A DNA stretch of 7,830 nucleotides from JBGSWL01 sp041752455 (GTDB taxonomy: Bacteria; Pseudomonadota; Alphaproteobacteria; Rhizobiales; Rhizobiaceae), in contig JBGSWL010000168.1 of assembly GCA_041752455.1 (NCBI GenBank), positions 1 to 7,830 on the forward strand, given 5' to 3'. The notes below the pieces were generated by a model. The model did no database searches. It worked only from the letters and a program-made list of their open reading frames with translations, and was not told where the DNA came from. Both the position numbers and the translations under genes were made by a program. Below, piece after piece: positions 1 through 6,660 of the stretch; position 1 is the first letter of the stretch; every line of letters begins with the position of its first letter.

Positions 1-2642
1 GCTTTTGCCGCCGCCGGCACGTTCATTTCCGCACGCACCGAGCGGATGCCGGTGACGAGTTCGAGCAGCCAGTTGATCTCGGCGGCGGCTCCTGCATCCT
101 CGAAGGCCGGCGTCGGCCAGGCCGCATGGCAGCACAAAGTCGCGCGATCGCCGGTCAGGCCCCAGAGTTCTTCGGTCATGAACGGCATGAACGGGTGCAG
201 CAGCTTGTAGGTCTCATCCAGAACGTAAGCCGCACAGGCCTGCGCCTCGGCTTTCGCCGCTTCGTCCTCACCGGCAAACACCGGCTTCAACAGTTCCAGA
301 TACCAGTCACAGAACGTGTTCCAGACAAACTTGTAGGCAGCGCTTGCCGCATCGTTGAACCGGTAGGTTTCGATGCCATGGCTGACATCGCGTACCGCTT
401 GCGCCAGTTCGGTCAGGATCCAGCGGTTGAGCGTCAGCTTGGCGCTTTCCGGCGCAAAATCAGGACGATGCGCAACGCCGTTCATCTGCGCAAAGCGCGT
501 CGCGTTCCACAGTTTCGTGCCGAAATTGCGGTAGCCGGCAATGCGCGCCGGATCGAGCTTCACGTCGCGCCCCTGCGCCGCCATGATCGCAAGCGTGAAG
601 CGCAGCGCGTCGGCGCCGTATTCCTCGATCAGTTCGAGCGGGTCGATCACATTGCCCTTGGACTTCGACATCTTGGCGCCGTGCTTGTCGCGCACCAGCG
701 CGTGCACATAGACGGTGTGGAACGGCTCGACGATGGTGCCGTCGGCGTCCTTCATGAAATGGTTGCCCATCATCATCATCCGGGCGACCCAGAAGAAGAT
801 GATGTCGAAGCCCGTCACCAGCACATTGGTCGGGTACCAGGTCTTCAGCGCCTCGGTCTCGTCCGGCCAGCCGAGCGTCGAGAACGGCCAGAGCGCAGAC
901 GAGAACCAGGTGTCGAGAACGTCAGGATCGCGGACAAGAGTCACGCTTTCGAGTCCGTTTGCGCCAAAACCATGTTGGAAGTTATCGCCGAAATCGATGC
1001 GCACGCTTTGGCCATACTCCGCTAGAGCAGCCTCACGGACTTCATCCTCATTTCGACCAACAAAGCACTTTTTATTTAAGTGCACACGACCTAGAACAAC
1101 TTCGAAATCGTTGTTGTTGTAGCTATCAAGTGCTTCTCTTGTGTCTCCATACCACGCCGGAATCCGGTGCCCCCACCAGAGCTGGCGCGAGATGCACCAG
1201 GGCTCGATGTTCTCCATCCACTGGAAATAGGTCTTGTCCCAGGCTTCCGGCACGAATTTCGTGCGCCCTTCGCGCACCGAGGCAATCGCCGGTTCGGCCA
1301 GCGTCTTGGCATCGGCAAACCACTGGTCGGTCAGCATCGGCTCGATGACGACGCCGGAACGGTCGCCGAACGGCTGCATGATCTTTTTGGCTTCCACGAA
1401 GGCAATGCGGCGAGGCACGCTGGTCTGGTCACCCTCCGCCTGCAGCGCCTCGTCATAGGCGGGGTTTTCCACCATCACCGCCAGCCCTTCGGCGTTGATC
1501 TCCGCAATCACCCGTTCCCGCGCCTCGAACCGGTCAAGCCCGCGCAGATGGTCCGGGACCAGGTTGATCGCGTCGGCCTCGGCCTCCGAGAGCGTCCGCT
1601 CGCCGCGCGCCACCGCATCGGCAATCGCGGCTGCCTCTTCATACGCGACGCCATCGGCGCGCATCGCCGCCTTGCCGTCCATCAACCGGTACATCGGAAT
1701 GCCGTTGCGCTTGGCGACGCCATAGTCGTTGAAGTCATGCGCACCAGTGATCTTCACCGCGCCGGAACCGAATGCCGGGTCCGGATATTCGTCCGTGATG
1801 ATCGGGATCAGGCGACGATGCTCCTTCGGCCCGACCGGGATCTCGCACAACATGCCGACGATCGGCGCATAGCGCTCGTCGGACGGATGCACCGCCACCG
1901 CGCCATCGCCGAGCATGGTTTCCGGCCGCGTCGTCGCGATGGCAATGTAGTTGCGCGTCTCGCGCAGCGTCACATTCCCGTCGGCGTCCTTTTCCACGTA
2001 TTCATAGGTCGCGCCGCCCGCCAGCGGGTACTTGAAGTGCCACATGTGGCCGTCGACCTCGATGTTTTCGACTTCGAGGTCGGAGATCGCGGTCTCGAAT
2101 TTCGGATCCCAGTTGACCAGCCGCTTGCCGCGATAGATCAGCCCCTCCCGGTACAGCCGCACGAACACCTCGAGCACCGCCTCGGACAGACCCTCGTCCA
2201 TCGTGAAGCGCTCGCGCGACCAGTCACACGATGCGCCAAGCCGCTTCAACTGGTTGAAGATCATGCCGCCCGATTCAGCCTTCCACTGCCACACGCGCTC
2301 GATGAACGCCTCGCGGCCCATCTGACGGCGCGAGGGCTCCTGCCGCTCGGCAAGTTGGCGTTCCACCACCATCTGCGTGGCAATGCCCGCATGGTCCATG
2401 CCCGGTTGCCACAGCACATTGTTGCCGAGCATGCGCTGGTGGCGGATCAATATGTCCTGCAGCGTGTTGTTGAGCGCATGGCCCATGTGCAGCGAGCCGG
2501 TGACATTCGGCGGCGGGATGACGATGCAATACGGCTCTGCACCCTCGCGCGCACCGGCGCCCGCCGCAAAGGCGTTGGCATCGTCCCAAAGGCTGGCAAT
2601 ACGCGGTTCGACGCTGGCAGCGTCAAAAGTCTTTTCGAGCAT
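1..2642 (-). CDS. valS: Valine--tRNA ligase (ValRS), class I, C-terminus cut by window edge
   Basis: This cytoplasmic enzyme joins valine to tRNA-Val using ATP and hydrolyses misattached threonine in a CP1 editing domain. The frame starts at ATG 2642 (MLEKTFDAASVEPRIA) and stays open to base 1, giving about 880 residues. The family usually has about 940-950, so only the C-terminal coiled-coil arm is missing. Visible signatures are PPPNVTGSLHMGHALN with the HIGH-type HMGH at residues 52-55, the editing motif TTRPETMLGD from 237, the editing-pocket segment AHDFNDY around 301-307, the second catalytic motif KMSKS at 657-661, and the anticodon-domain stretch NTFCDWYLELLKP. The gene lies 84 bases after popZ in the same direction, with a strong -35 in the gap (2683-2711). 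No good Shine-Dalgarno precedes the ATG, but the N-terminus matches what the family shows. Odd feature: residues 499-571 are encoded by an AT-rich patch (separate entry). The whole gene reads in one frame, so it is not a pseudogene. Confidence 0.97.
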   Translation of the reverse strand, partial: MLEKTFDAASVEPRIASLWDDANAFAAGAGAREGAEPYCIVIPPPNVTGSLHMGHALNNTLQDILIRHQRMLGNNVLWQPGMDHAGIATQMVVERQLAERQEPSRRQMGREAFIERVWQWKAESGGMIFNQLKRLGASCDWSRERFTMDEGLSEAVLEVFVRLYREGLIYRGKRLVNWDPKFETAISDLEVENIEVDGHMWHFKYPLAGGATYEYVEKDADGNVTLRETRNYIAIATTRPETMLGDGAVAVHPSDERYAPIVGMLCEIPVGPKEHRRLIPIITDEYPDPAFGSGAVKITGAHDFNDYGVAKRNGIPMYRLMDGKAAMRADGVAYEEAAAIADAVARGERTLSEAEADAINLVPDHLRGLDRFEARERVIAEINAEGLAVMVENPAYDEALQAEGDQTSVPRRIAFVEAKKIMQPFGDRSGVVIEPMLTDQWFADAKTLAEPAIASVREGRTKFVPEAWDKTYFQWMENIEPWCISRQLWWGHRIPAWYGDTREALDSYNNNDFEVVLGRVHLNKKCFVGRNEDEVREAALAEYGQSVRIDFGDNFQHGFGANGLESVTLVRDPDVLDTWFSSALWPFSTLGWPDETEALKTWYPTNVLVTGFDIIFFWVARMMMMGNHFMKDADGTIVEPFHTVYVHALVRDKHGAKMSKSKGNVIDPLELIEEYGADALRFTLAIMAAQGRDVKLDPARIAGYRNFGTKLWNATRFAQMNGVAHRPDFAPESAKLTLNRWILTELAQAVRDVSHGIETYRFNDAASAAYKFVWNTFCDWYLELLKPVFAGEDEAAKAEAQACAAYVLDETYKLLHPFMPFMTEELWGLTGDRATLCCHAAWPTPAFEDAGAAAEINWLLELVTGIRSVRAEMNVPAAAK
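930..1148 (-). other. AT-rich, compositionally foreign in-frame patch within valS
   Basis: Between the conserved blocks HRIPAWY (ending at residue 498) and DPDVLDTWFSS (from residue 572), valS holds 73 codons unlike their surroundings. By my hand count 32 of the 73 third positions are G or C, while about 27 of the next 31 codons end in G or C. Codons such as AGA, ACA, CTA, TTA, AAT, AAA and CGA cluster here. The encoded segment includes an Asn run, the string HLNKKC and VGRNEDEVRE. The last resembles the VGRNEDEVR stretch that I recall at the matching place in E. coli ValRS. Flanking blocks are in frame and intact, so the patch is translated. The likely explanation is a recombined or inserted tract in a length-variable surface region, but rapid local drift is possible. 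Confidence 0.7.
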
Positions 2643-2682
2643 GGAAATCGTCACTTGTCCGGAAGGTCACGGGAACCCGTTG

Positions 2683-2711
2683 TCTAAACCGGAAGGCGCC
2701 GAGCCTGTCAA
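2683..2711 (-). promoter_or_regulatory. Sigma-70-type promoter for valS
   Basis: On the minus strand a perfect TTGACA (2711-2706) is followed after exactly 17 bases by TTTAGA (2688-2683), a 3 of 6 match to the -10 consensus. The -10 ends 40 bases before the valS ATG, so a transcript would have a leader of only about 30-35 bases, too short for a T-box or peptide attenuator. It sits wholly in the popZ-valS gap, which suggests valS can be transcribed independently of popZ. The -35 is convincing and the -10 is moderate. Confidence 0.6.
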
Positions 2712-2726
2712 CAAAAGCGGCAGGTT

Positions 2727-3647
2727 TCAGCCGACACGGCCTTCGCCGCGGGCGATCCGCTCGATTTCCTGGCGCACCAGCCGCTCGACGATTGTCGGCA
2801 GGTTGTTGTCGAGCCATTCCGAAAGCATCGGCTTCAGAAGGTCTTCCGCAAGCGTCTCGAGGCCACGCCCGGCATGCTCGTCGAGCGCGCGCGACAGCGC
2901 ATCGAACGACAGGCCGACCGACTGGCGGGCATTTTGCGAAACCAGCGGCGCGGCAGGCGCTGCCCCCTGTTGGCGCTGTTGCGGGTCACGATGCATGGTA
3001 GCCCTCGGGTTCAGGTCAGTCGGCTTGAAGTCGTGCTGCGGCAGGGGCGCCGGTCTCGGATCATCGTTGACAGCGCGCAGCGGCGTCATGGTCACGCTCG
3101 CCGGAGCGACGGTTGCGGCAGCGGCCGGCGCAGCCTGTGCTCGAACGGTTGCCTGCGACACATCGCCGTTCTGGGCGAGAGCTTTGCCGACGGCGGCGAA
3201 AGCCCGGCTGTCATCTTCGGTAAAGCGGGTCTCATAGCGATTGCGTGGCGGTGTCTGCATCGAGCCTGCCGCTGGCCTTGCCTGCACACTTTCCGGCTGT
3301 GCGAAGGCTTCGGAGCGGGCGTCCAGCGCCGCCGCAAAGGCATCGAGATCGTCATTGCTCAAAGGCGGCAGGATATCGGCGAGCGTGCGCGCGGTTTCCT
3401 GCTCTGCCGTGGACATCGCGGTTGCGACGGGTGCCGCCTGCGTGACAGTTCTGACGGCCGGGGCTGGCGCTGCGGGAATGCGCGCCTCGTTGGGTGCAGG
3501 AACAGCACGCACCAGCGGCGCAGCTGGAGGCGCGGCACGCACGGCGGCTTCACCCGTGCCGCTCTCGCCGCGCTCGATGATGCGACGGATCGACGACAGG
3601 ATATCATCCATCGAAGGCTGTTCCTGAAGCAGTTTGGGCTGGCCCAT
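2727..3647 (-). CDS. popZ: PopZ/DUF2497 family cell-pole organising protein
   Basis: PopZ self-assembles into a polar condensate that, in Caulobacter, anchors the ParB-parS centromere and recruits cell-cycle regulators. The 306-residue product has the family plan: a short N-terminal helix (SMDDILSSIRRIIERGE, about 12-28) that binds partners, a long low-complexity linker rich in Ala, Pro and Gln (about 33-240), and a conserved C-terminal helical block (about 246-306) containing LLKPMLSEWLDNNLP and IVERLVRQEIERIARGE, the oligomerisation region. I chose ATG 3647 because GGAG lies 8 bases upstream. A GTG at 3674 in the same frame would add nine residues but has no comparable site. It is much longer than Caulobacter PopZ (about 177 residues), and its linker is Pro/Ala-rich rather than strongly acidic. 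Long PopZ versions occur in Hyphomicrobiales. It lies between tolC and valS on the same strand. Family assignment is firm; polar function is inferred from the family. Confidence 0.93.
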   Translation of the reverse strand: MGQPKLLQEQPSMDDILSSIRRIIERGESGTGEAAVRAAPPAAPLVRAVPAPNEARIPAAPAPAVRTVTQAAPVATAMSTAEQETARTLADILPPLSNDDLDAFAAALDARSEAFAQPESVQARPAAGSMQTPPRNRYETRFTEDDSRAFAAVGKALAQNGDVSQATVRAQAAPAAAATVAPASVTMTPLRAVNDDPRPAPLPQHDFKPTDLNPRATMHRDPQQRQQGAAPAAPLVSQNARQSVGLSFDALSRALDEHAGRGLETLAEDLLKPMLSEWLDNNLPTIVERLVRQEIERIARGEGRVG

Positions 3648-3725
3648 CGGTGGTACTCCGGCGCTGGCGGTCACGAATCACAACCTCAGACTAACCAACG
3701 CAGGCGTGAAAGAGAATCCGTGTTG

Positions 3726-3740
3726 CCGCCAGCTTGGCGG
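3726..3740 (-). terminator. Possible weak terminator hairpin after tolC
   Basis: CCGCCA and TGGCGG form a perfect 6-base-pair stem with a 3-base loop, 27 bases beyond the tolC stop in the tolC-popZ gap. No T-run follows on the minus strand, so it is not a canonical intrinsic terminator. It could instead be a transcript-stabilising hairpin or chance in GC-rich DNA. Confidence 0.3.
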
Positions 3741-3766
3741 TGCCCACAGCAAATTGTCAGATGATG

Positions 3767-5149
3767 TCAGCGACCGTCCGGCGTGCGAAGGCCGAACCAC
3801 TTGTCCTTGACCGCGTTGTAGTGCTCCTCCGGATTGTGCTGGGCGACATTGAGCCCCAGCGAGGAAACACTGAGCTGGCCGATGGCCGAGGCCAAAGCAT
3901 AGGACGAGACAACCAGATTGCGCTGTGATTCAACCAGTGCGATTTGCGACGTCAGCACGTCGGCCTGCGCGTCCAGAACGTCCAGCGTGGTGCGCTGGCC
4001 GACATTGCGCTCTTCGATGACGCCGTTCAGCGCCAGACGCGCTGCGTTGAGCGCTTCCTGGTTGGCCGAAACCAGCGCGCGCGAAGCATCGAGCTGTGTC
4101 CAGGACGAGGCGACCGCGGCGCGAACCTGATCGCGCGCGACATCGATGTTGATGCGCGCCTGGCCAAGTTCTTCTTTGCGTTGACGAACCGTCGCACTGG
4201 CCTGTCCGCCTTGGTAGATCGGGATCGTCGCGCGGATGCCGACGCTGGCGCTCGTCGTCTCGGACCCTGAATCAAGCGATGAGGGAAGCGATCCGCCGGA
4301 ACTGGAAGAGCTGTAGGTCTGCGAGATCGAGGCACTCAGTCCGACCGATGGCAAGAAAGCGCCTTCCGCGACCTTTACCGAGAACAGCCGCGAATCCACC
4401 AGCGCATCGCGAAGTTTGATCGCCGGATGGTTCGAGAACGCCGCCGAATAGGCGCCATCGAGGCTCTTCGGCAGAAGCTTGGAAAGCGGCGTGGCAGATT
4501 TCAGTTCGCCCGGTTCGACACCGGTCAGTTGGCGGTAGATGGCTTCCGATGATCCGACGCTGGCCCGCGCAGCGGTCAGGGCTGCGCGCGCACCGGCAAG
4601 CGCCGCTTCGGCCTGCGCGACGTCGGTGCGTGTGCCCTCGCCCACATCAAAACGTGCGCGCGCCGAGCGCAGCTGCTCCTGCAGGAATTCAAGGTTGCGG
4701 GCGCGCAGATTGGCGATCTGGCGGTTCTGCAACACGTCCATATAGGCCTGCGCCGTATCAAACAGCACGTTCTGTTCCGTATTGCGCAGGTTCTCCCGTT
4801 CGGCACGAACGCCCGCTTCCGCCGACTGGATGGAATTGCGCGTCTGGAACCCGTCGAAAATCGACTGGTTGATCTCGATGCCGAAGGACGTCGACGTCAC
4901 ACCGCGGCGGTCGGAACTCGCCGAATTGGTGATCCCCGCCGTGCCGGTCACGCGCGGGCGGTAGCCTGACTTGGCCAACGGCACGTTTTCGTCGGCAATA
5001 CGGACGCCAGCCCGGGCCGCGTTCAGTTCGGCATTGTTCTCATAGGCCTTCGAGAGCGCGCCGAAAATGGTTTCAGCAGATGCCGCCGGACCAACGGCTA
5101 CCACCATGATGCCCAGGGCGGCGATACCGGAGACAATTGAGCGACGCAT
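3767..5149 (-). CDS. tolC: TolC-family outer-membrane efflux/type I secretion channel
   Basis: TolC-type proteins trimerise into an outer-membrane barrel with a long periplasmic alpha-helical tunnel, serving as the exit duct for RND pumps and type I secretion. The product is 460 residues, usual for the family. Residues 1-25 are a clear signal peptide: MRRS, a hydrophobic core, then ASA before ETIF, with cleavage expected after residue 25. Two similar halves follow (the OEP repeat), each with long heptad-like helices. The second carries ATIPIYQGGQ and, near its end, GQRTTLDVLDAQADVL and LVVSSYALASAIGQLS, which are typical of the family. ATG 5149 is chosen because AAGGA lies 8 bases upstream and the signal peptide begins there. 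An in-frame ATG at 5188 would add 13 residues before it. No inner-membrane pump or adaptor gene lies in the window, so its partners are encoded elsewhere and the substrate cannot be named. Two GATTC sites lie just upstream, one overlapping the ribosome site. Confidence 0.95.
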   Translation of the reverse strand: MRRSIVSGIAALGIMVVAVGPAASAETIFGALSKAYENNAELNAARAGVRIADENVPLAKSGYRPRVTGTAGITNSASSDRRGVTSTSFGIEINQSIFDGFQTRNSIQSAEAGVRAERENLRNTEQNVLFDTAQAYMDVLQNRQIANLRARNLEFLQEQLRSARARFDVGEGTRTDVAQAEAALAGARAALTAARASVGSSEAIYRQLTGVEPGELKSATPLSKLLPKSLDGAYSAAFSNHPAIKLRDALVDSRLFSVKVAEGAFLPSVGLSASISQTYSSSSSGGSLPSSLDSGSETTSASVGIRATIPIYQGGQASATVRQRKEELGQARINIDVARDQVRAAVASSWTQLDASRALVSANQEALNAARLALNGVIEERNVGQRTTLDVLDAQADVLTSQIALVESQRNLVVSSYALASAIGQLSVSSLGLNVAQHNPEEHYNAVKDKWFGLRTPDGR

Positions 5150-5259
5150 TGCGAATCCTTTTTGCGCGCCGAATCGATCCTCGCGCATATTGCAGATAAA
5201 TCCCGGTCGGACTGTCTCTACAAGTTACAAGTGTGTTACGTCCGTCTTTTCACAGGATT

Positions 5260-5275
5260 GTTGCCATGCAGCAAC
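5260..5275. repeat. Short inverted repeat between pcm-like gene and tolC
   Basis: GTTGC and GCAAC flank a 6-base loop just after the stop of the methyltransferase gene and about 110 bases before tolC. No T-run follows on the minus strand. It could be a weak terminator hairpin or an operator-like site upstream of tolC. Nothing in the sequence decides between these, and five base pairs may be chance. Confidence 0.25.
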
Positions 5276-5283
5276 GAATACCG

Positions 5284-5958
5284 TCAGAAAACGAACGCGG
5301 GTTCCTTTTGGAAACCCGGCAAAGGCTTGACGCCGAGATTGAAGGCGCGTCGCCCTGAGACAATGCCCTCGTCATCGCGAAGGTAGAGCATTGCGCGCCC
5401 GGTCAAGCCTTCGCCTTCGACGACGACCAGCCGGCCACCGGCTTTCAACTGGTCAAACAACGCCTGCGGCACCGCATCGACCGCACCGCCGACAAAGATC
5501 ACATCATACGGCCCTTCGGACGGATACCCCGCCTGCAGCGGCCCGGTGACCACAGCCACGCTGTCAAAACCCTGATCCGAGAGCGTGCGCGTTGCACGTT
5601 CAGCCAGTTCGCTGTCGCATTCGAGCGCAATCACCGCACCGGCAAGGCGCGACAGCACGGCCGAGGAATAGCCGCTGGCGCAGCCGACATCGAGAACCAG
5701 GTCGTCGGGACGGACATCGGCCAGCTGGACAAGCTTGGCAAAGGGCGAGGCTTCCATCAGGAACCGCGCCACGGGCGCGTCCGTTGCGGTAACGAGGATG
5801 TCCTCGTCGATATAGGCAAACGGCTTCATCCGCGTCTGCACGAATGCTTCGCGCGGGACGGCCAGCATGGCATCGAGCAAGGCGATTTCGGTGACGTCGG
5901 TGGTACGAACCTGGCAATCGACCATGGCACGGCGATGTTGATCGAAGTCGAGACCCAT
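5284..5958 (-). CDS. PIMT-like SAM-dependent methyltransferase (annotated as Pcm family)
   Basis: Relatives are labelled protein-L-isoaspartate O-methyltransferase, which repairs isoaspartyl residues by SAM-dependent methylation. The 224-residue product has a Rossmann methyltransferase core: motif I VLDVGCASGYSSAVL at 88-102, the acidic residue E113 after strand 2 (ALEC) for the SAM ribose, strand 4 YDVIFVGGAVDAVP at 151-164, and LKAGGRLVVVEG at 171-182. The N-terminal VPREAFV (34-40) and AYIDEDI (48-54) also match PIMT. However, the TISQP-type loop, whose Ser helps bind the isoaspartyl carboxylate, is absent; the segment reads VTATDAPVARFL (56-67). Activity is therefore doubtful, and the protein may be a divergent alphaproteobacterial subfamily with another substrate. 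The frame is open well upstream, through the tRNA-Cys gene, so the start was set at ATG 5958 from the usual N-terminus; the ribosome site there is weak. It precedes tolC on the same strand. Confidence 0.88.
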   Translation of the reverse strand: MGLDFDQHRRAMVDCQVRTTDVTEIALLDAMLAVPREAFVQTRMKPFAYIDEDILVTATDAPVARFLMEASPFAKLVQLADVRPDDLVLDVGCASGYSSAVLSRLAGAVIALECDSELAERATRTLSDQGFDSVAVVTGPLQAGYPSEGPYDVIFVGGAVDAVPQALFDQLKAGGRLVVVEGEGLTGRAMLYLRDDEGIVSGRRAFNLGVKPLPGFQKEPAFVF

Positions 5959-5970
5959 GATGCGCGTCCG

Positions 5971-6031
5971 TCGTCTGGCAGTTGTCACCGCGCACGCTAC
6001 ACGCCAGACGATCGGCATCAAGCTGCCGACC
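5971..6031 (-). repeat. Two adjacent hairpins between tRNA-Cys and the methyltransferase gene
   Basis: Right after the tRNA-Cys CCA end the minus strand can form an 8-pair stem (6031-6024 with 6017-6010, one G-T pair, 6-base loop). Next to it is a perfect 9-pair inverted repeat, TCGTCTGGC at 5971-5979 and GCCAGACGA at 6003-6011, with a 23-base loop. The two share two bases, so they would compete at the join. The second ends 13 bases before the ATG at 5958. Neither has a T-run. They may mark the tRNA 3' boundary, stop read-through, or shape the methyltransferase leader. Confidence 0.4.
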
Positions 6032-6036
6032 GGAAT

Positions 6037-6110
6037 TGGAGGCCTCGCCCGGAATCGAACCGGGGTGCAAGGATTTGCAGTCCTCTGCGTAACCACTCCG
6101 CCACGAGGCC
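6037..6110 (-). tRNA. tRNA-Cys (anticodon GCA)
   Basis: The minus strand gives a full cloverleaf of 74 bases including an encoded CCA. The acceptor stem is GGCCTCG (6110-6104) with CGAGGCC (6047-6041). The anticodon loop is CTGCAAA with GCA, the T arm is CCCGG-TTCGATT-CCGGG, and the discriminator base is U, as expected for cysteine tRNAs. It is transcribed toward the methyltransferase gene and diverges from tRNA-Asn. Confidence 0.97.
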
Positions 6111-6133
6111 GAAACCGTGTGCGTACAGCCCGC

Positions 6134-6162
6134 CTGTTAACAGAGCGTTTTTGCCCCGACAA
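6134..6162 (-). promoter_or_regulatory. Likely promoter of tRNA-Cys
   Basis: On the minus strand TTGTCG (6162-6157, 4 of 6 to the -35 consensus) is spaced 17 bases from TAACAG (6139-6134, 3 of 6), which ends 23 bases before the mature tRNA 5' end. The -10 lies inside a perfect 10-base palindrome, CTGTTAACAG (6134-6143). Position and spacing are good and the hexamers are moderate. Confidence 0.45.
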
Positions 6163-6274
6163 GCCGGTCGCAAACCTTTGGCGCGGAATGCGACCTTTTT
6201 GCCGGTGGCATCCGCCGCCCGCCCTGCATGACGGAAAAATGACACAGTTGTAAGGCACGTTGCGGTTTGCCTCT

Positions 6275-6303
6275 TTGCAAAGCGTGTAACCCTTTGCTAT
6301 AGG
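6275..6303 (+). promoter_or_regulatory. Likely promoter of tRNA-Asn
   Basis: TTGCAA (6275-6280) is followed after 17 bases by TATAGG (6298-6303); each matches 4 of 6 consensus bases. The -10 ends 17 bases before the mature 5' end of tRNA-Asn, leaving a short leader for RNase P to remove. A GC-rich stretch (CCCGGC) follows the -10, which resembles a stringent-control discriminator; that reading is inference. Confidence 0.55.
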
Positions 6304-6320
6304 CCCGGCATACGAGTTGT

Positions 6321-6395
6321 TCCCTAGTAGCTCAGCGGTAGAGCGCTCGACTGTTAATCGATCGGTCGCAAGTTCGAATCTTGCCTGGGGAGCCA
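6321..6395 (+). tRNA. tRNA-Asn (anticodon GTT)
   Basis: A full cloverleaf of 75 bases with encoded CCA. The acceptor TCCCTAG (6321-6327) pairs with CTGGGGA (6385-6391) with one G-U pair. The D arm has AGCTCAGCGGTAGAGC, the anticodon loop is CTGTTAA with GTT, and the T arm contains GTTCGAATC. The discriminator is G, as expected for asparagine. No clear T-run terminator follows. Confidence 0.97.
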
Positions 6396-6660
6396 CTCGT
6401 ATTCTCCCGCACCTGCCCGCCATGGGCCATCGTCAACAACCACGCAGTCGACGCAGGCCGGGCTTTTGCCGCCAGCGTCCGATACGCACCACCATCCCCT
6501 TGAAATCCTGCCGTCGGGCGACACTTCGCTGTGGGGATTTTGCATTGCACCAATCTGTTTTGGCGCTGGGCTTTCCCGCAAAAGCATGTCGCCGCTCGTG
6601 TTCGCGAGCCACTCTTGACCGGCTGACGGTATGTCGCCACCTCTTCGGGACTTCTGCCGC

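Noticed and set aside
930..1148. Frameshift, intein or mobile insertion disrupting valS at the AT-rich patch
   Set aside because: The frame is continuous from the ATG at 2642 through the patch to KMSKS at 657-661. The patch is only 73 codons, without intein splice motifs, terminal repeats or target duplication.
1167..2687. A 506-codon open frame on the plus strand opposite valS, and a 299-codon one at 126-1025
   Set aside because: Both are mirror frames of the GC-rich valS coding strand. The translations are Arg/His-rich with no family features, while the minus strand shows every ValRS motif.
2643..2726. T-box or attenuator leader controlling valS
   Set aside because: The predicted transcript leader is only about 30-35 bases and contains no T-box bulge sequence or leader peptide.
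2377..3764. Two overlapping plus-strand open frames (2377-3237 and 2874-3764) opposite popZ
   Set aside because: Low-complexity Ser/Ala/Arg-rich shadows of the Ala/Pro-rich PopZ linker. They overlap each other and lack homologous features.
5959..6423. N-terminal extension of the methyltransferase frame back to 6423
   Set aside because: It would be translated through the tRNA-Cys gene and both tRNA promoters, and the extra residues look random. The family N-terminus begins at ATG 5958.
6396..6660. Possible gene, small RNA or intergenic repeat between tRNA-Asn and the 6661 gene
   Set aside because: I see only a 5-pair stem (6594-6609) and a stretch around 6576-6593 vaguely like rhizobial intergenic repeats. 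There is no second copy in the window and no promoter or T-run terminator to support a call.
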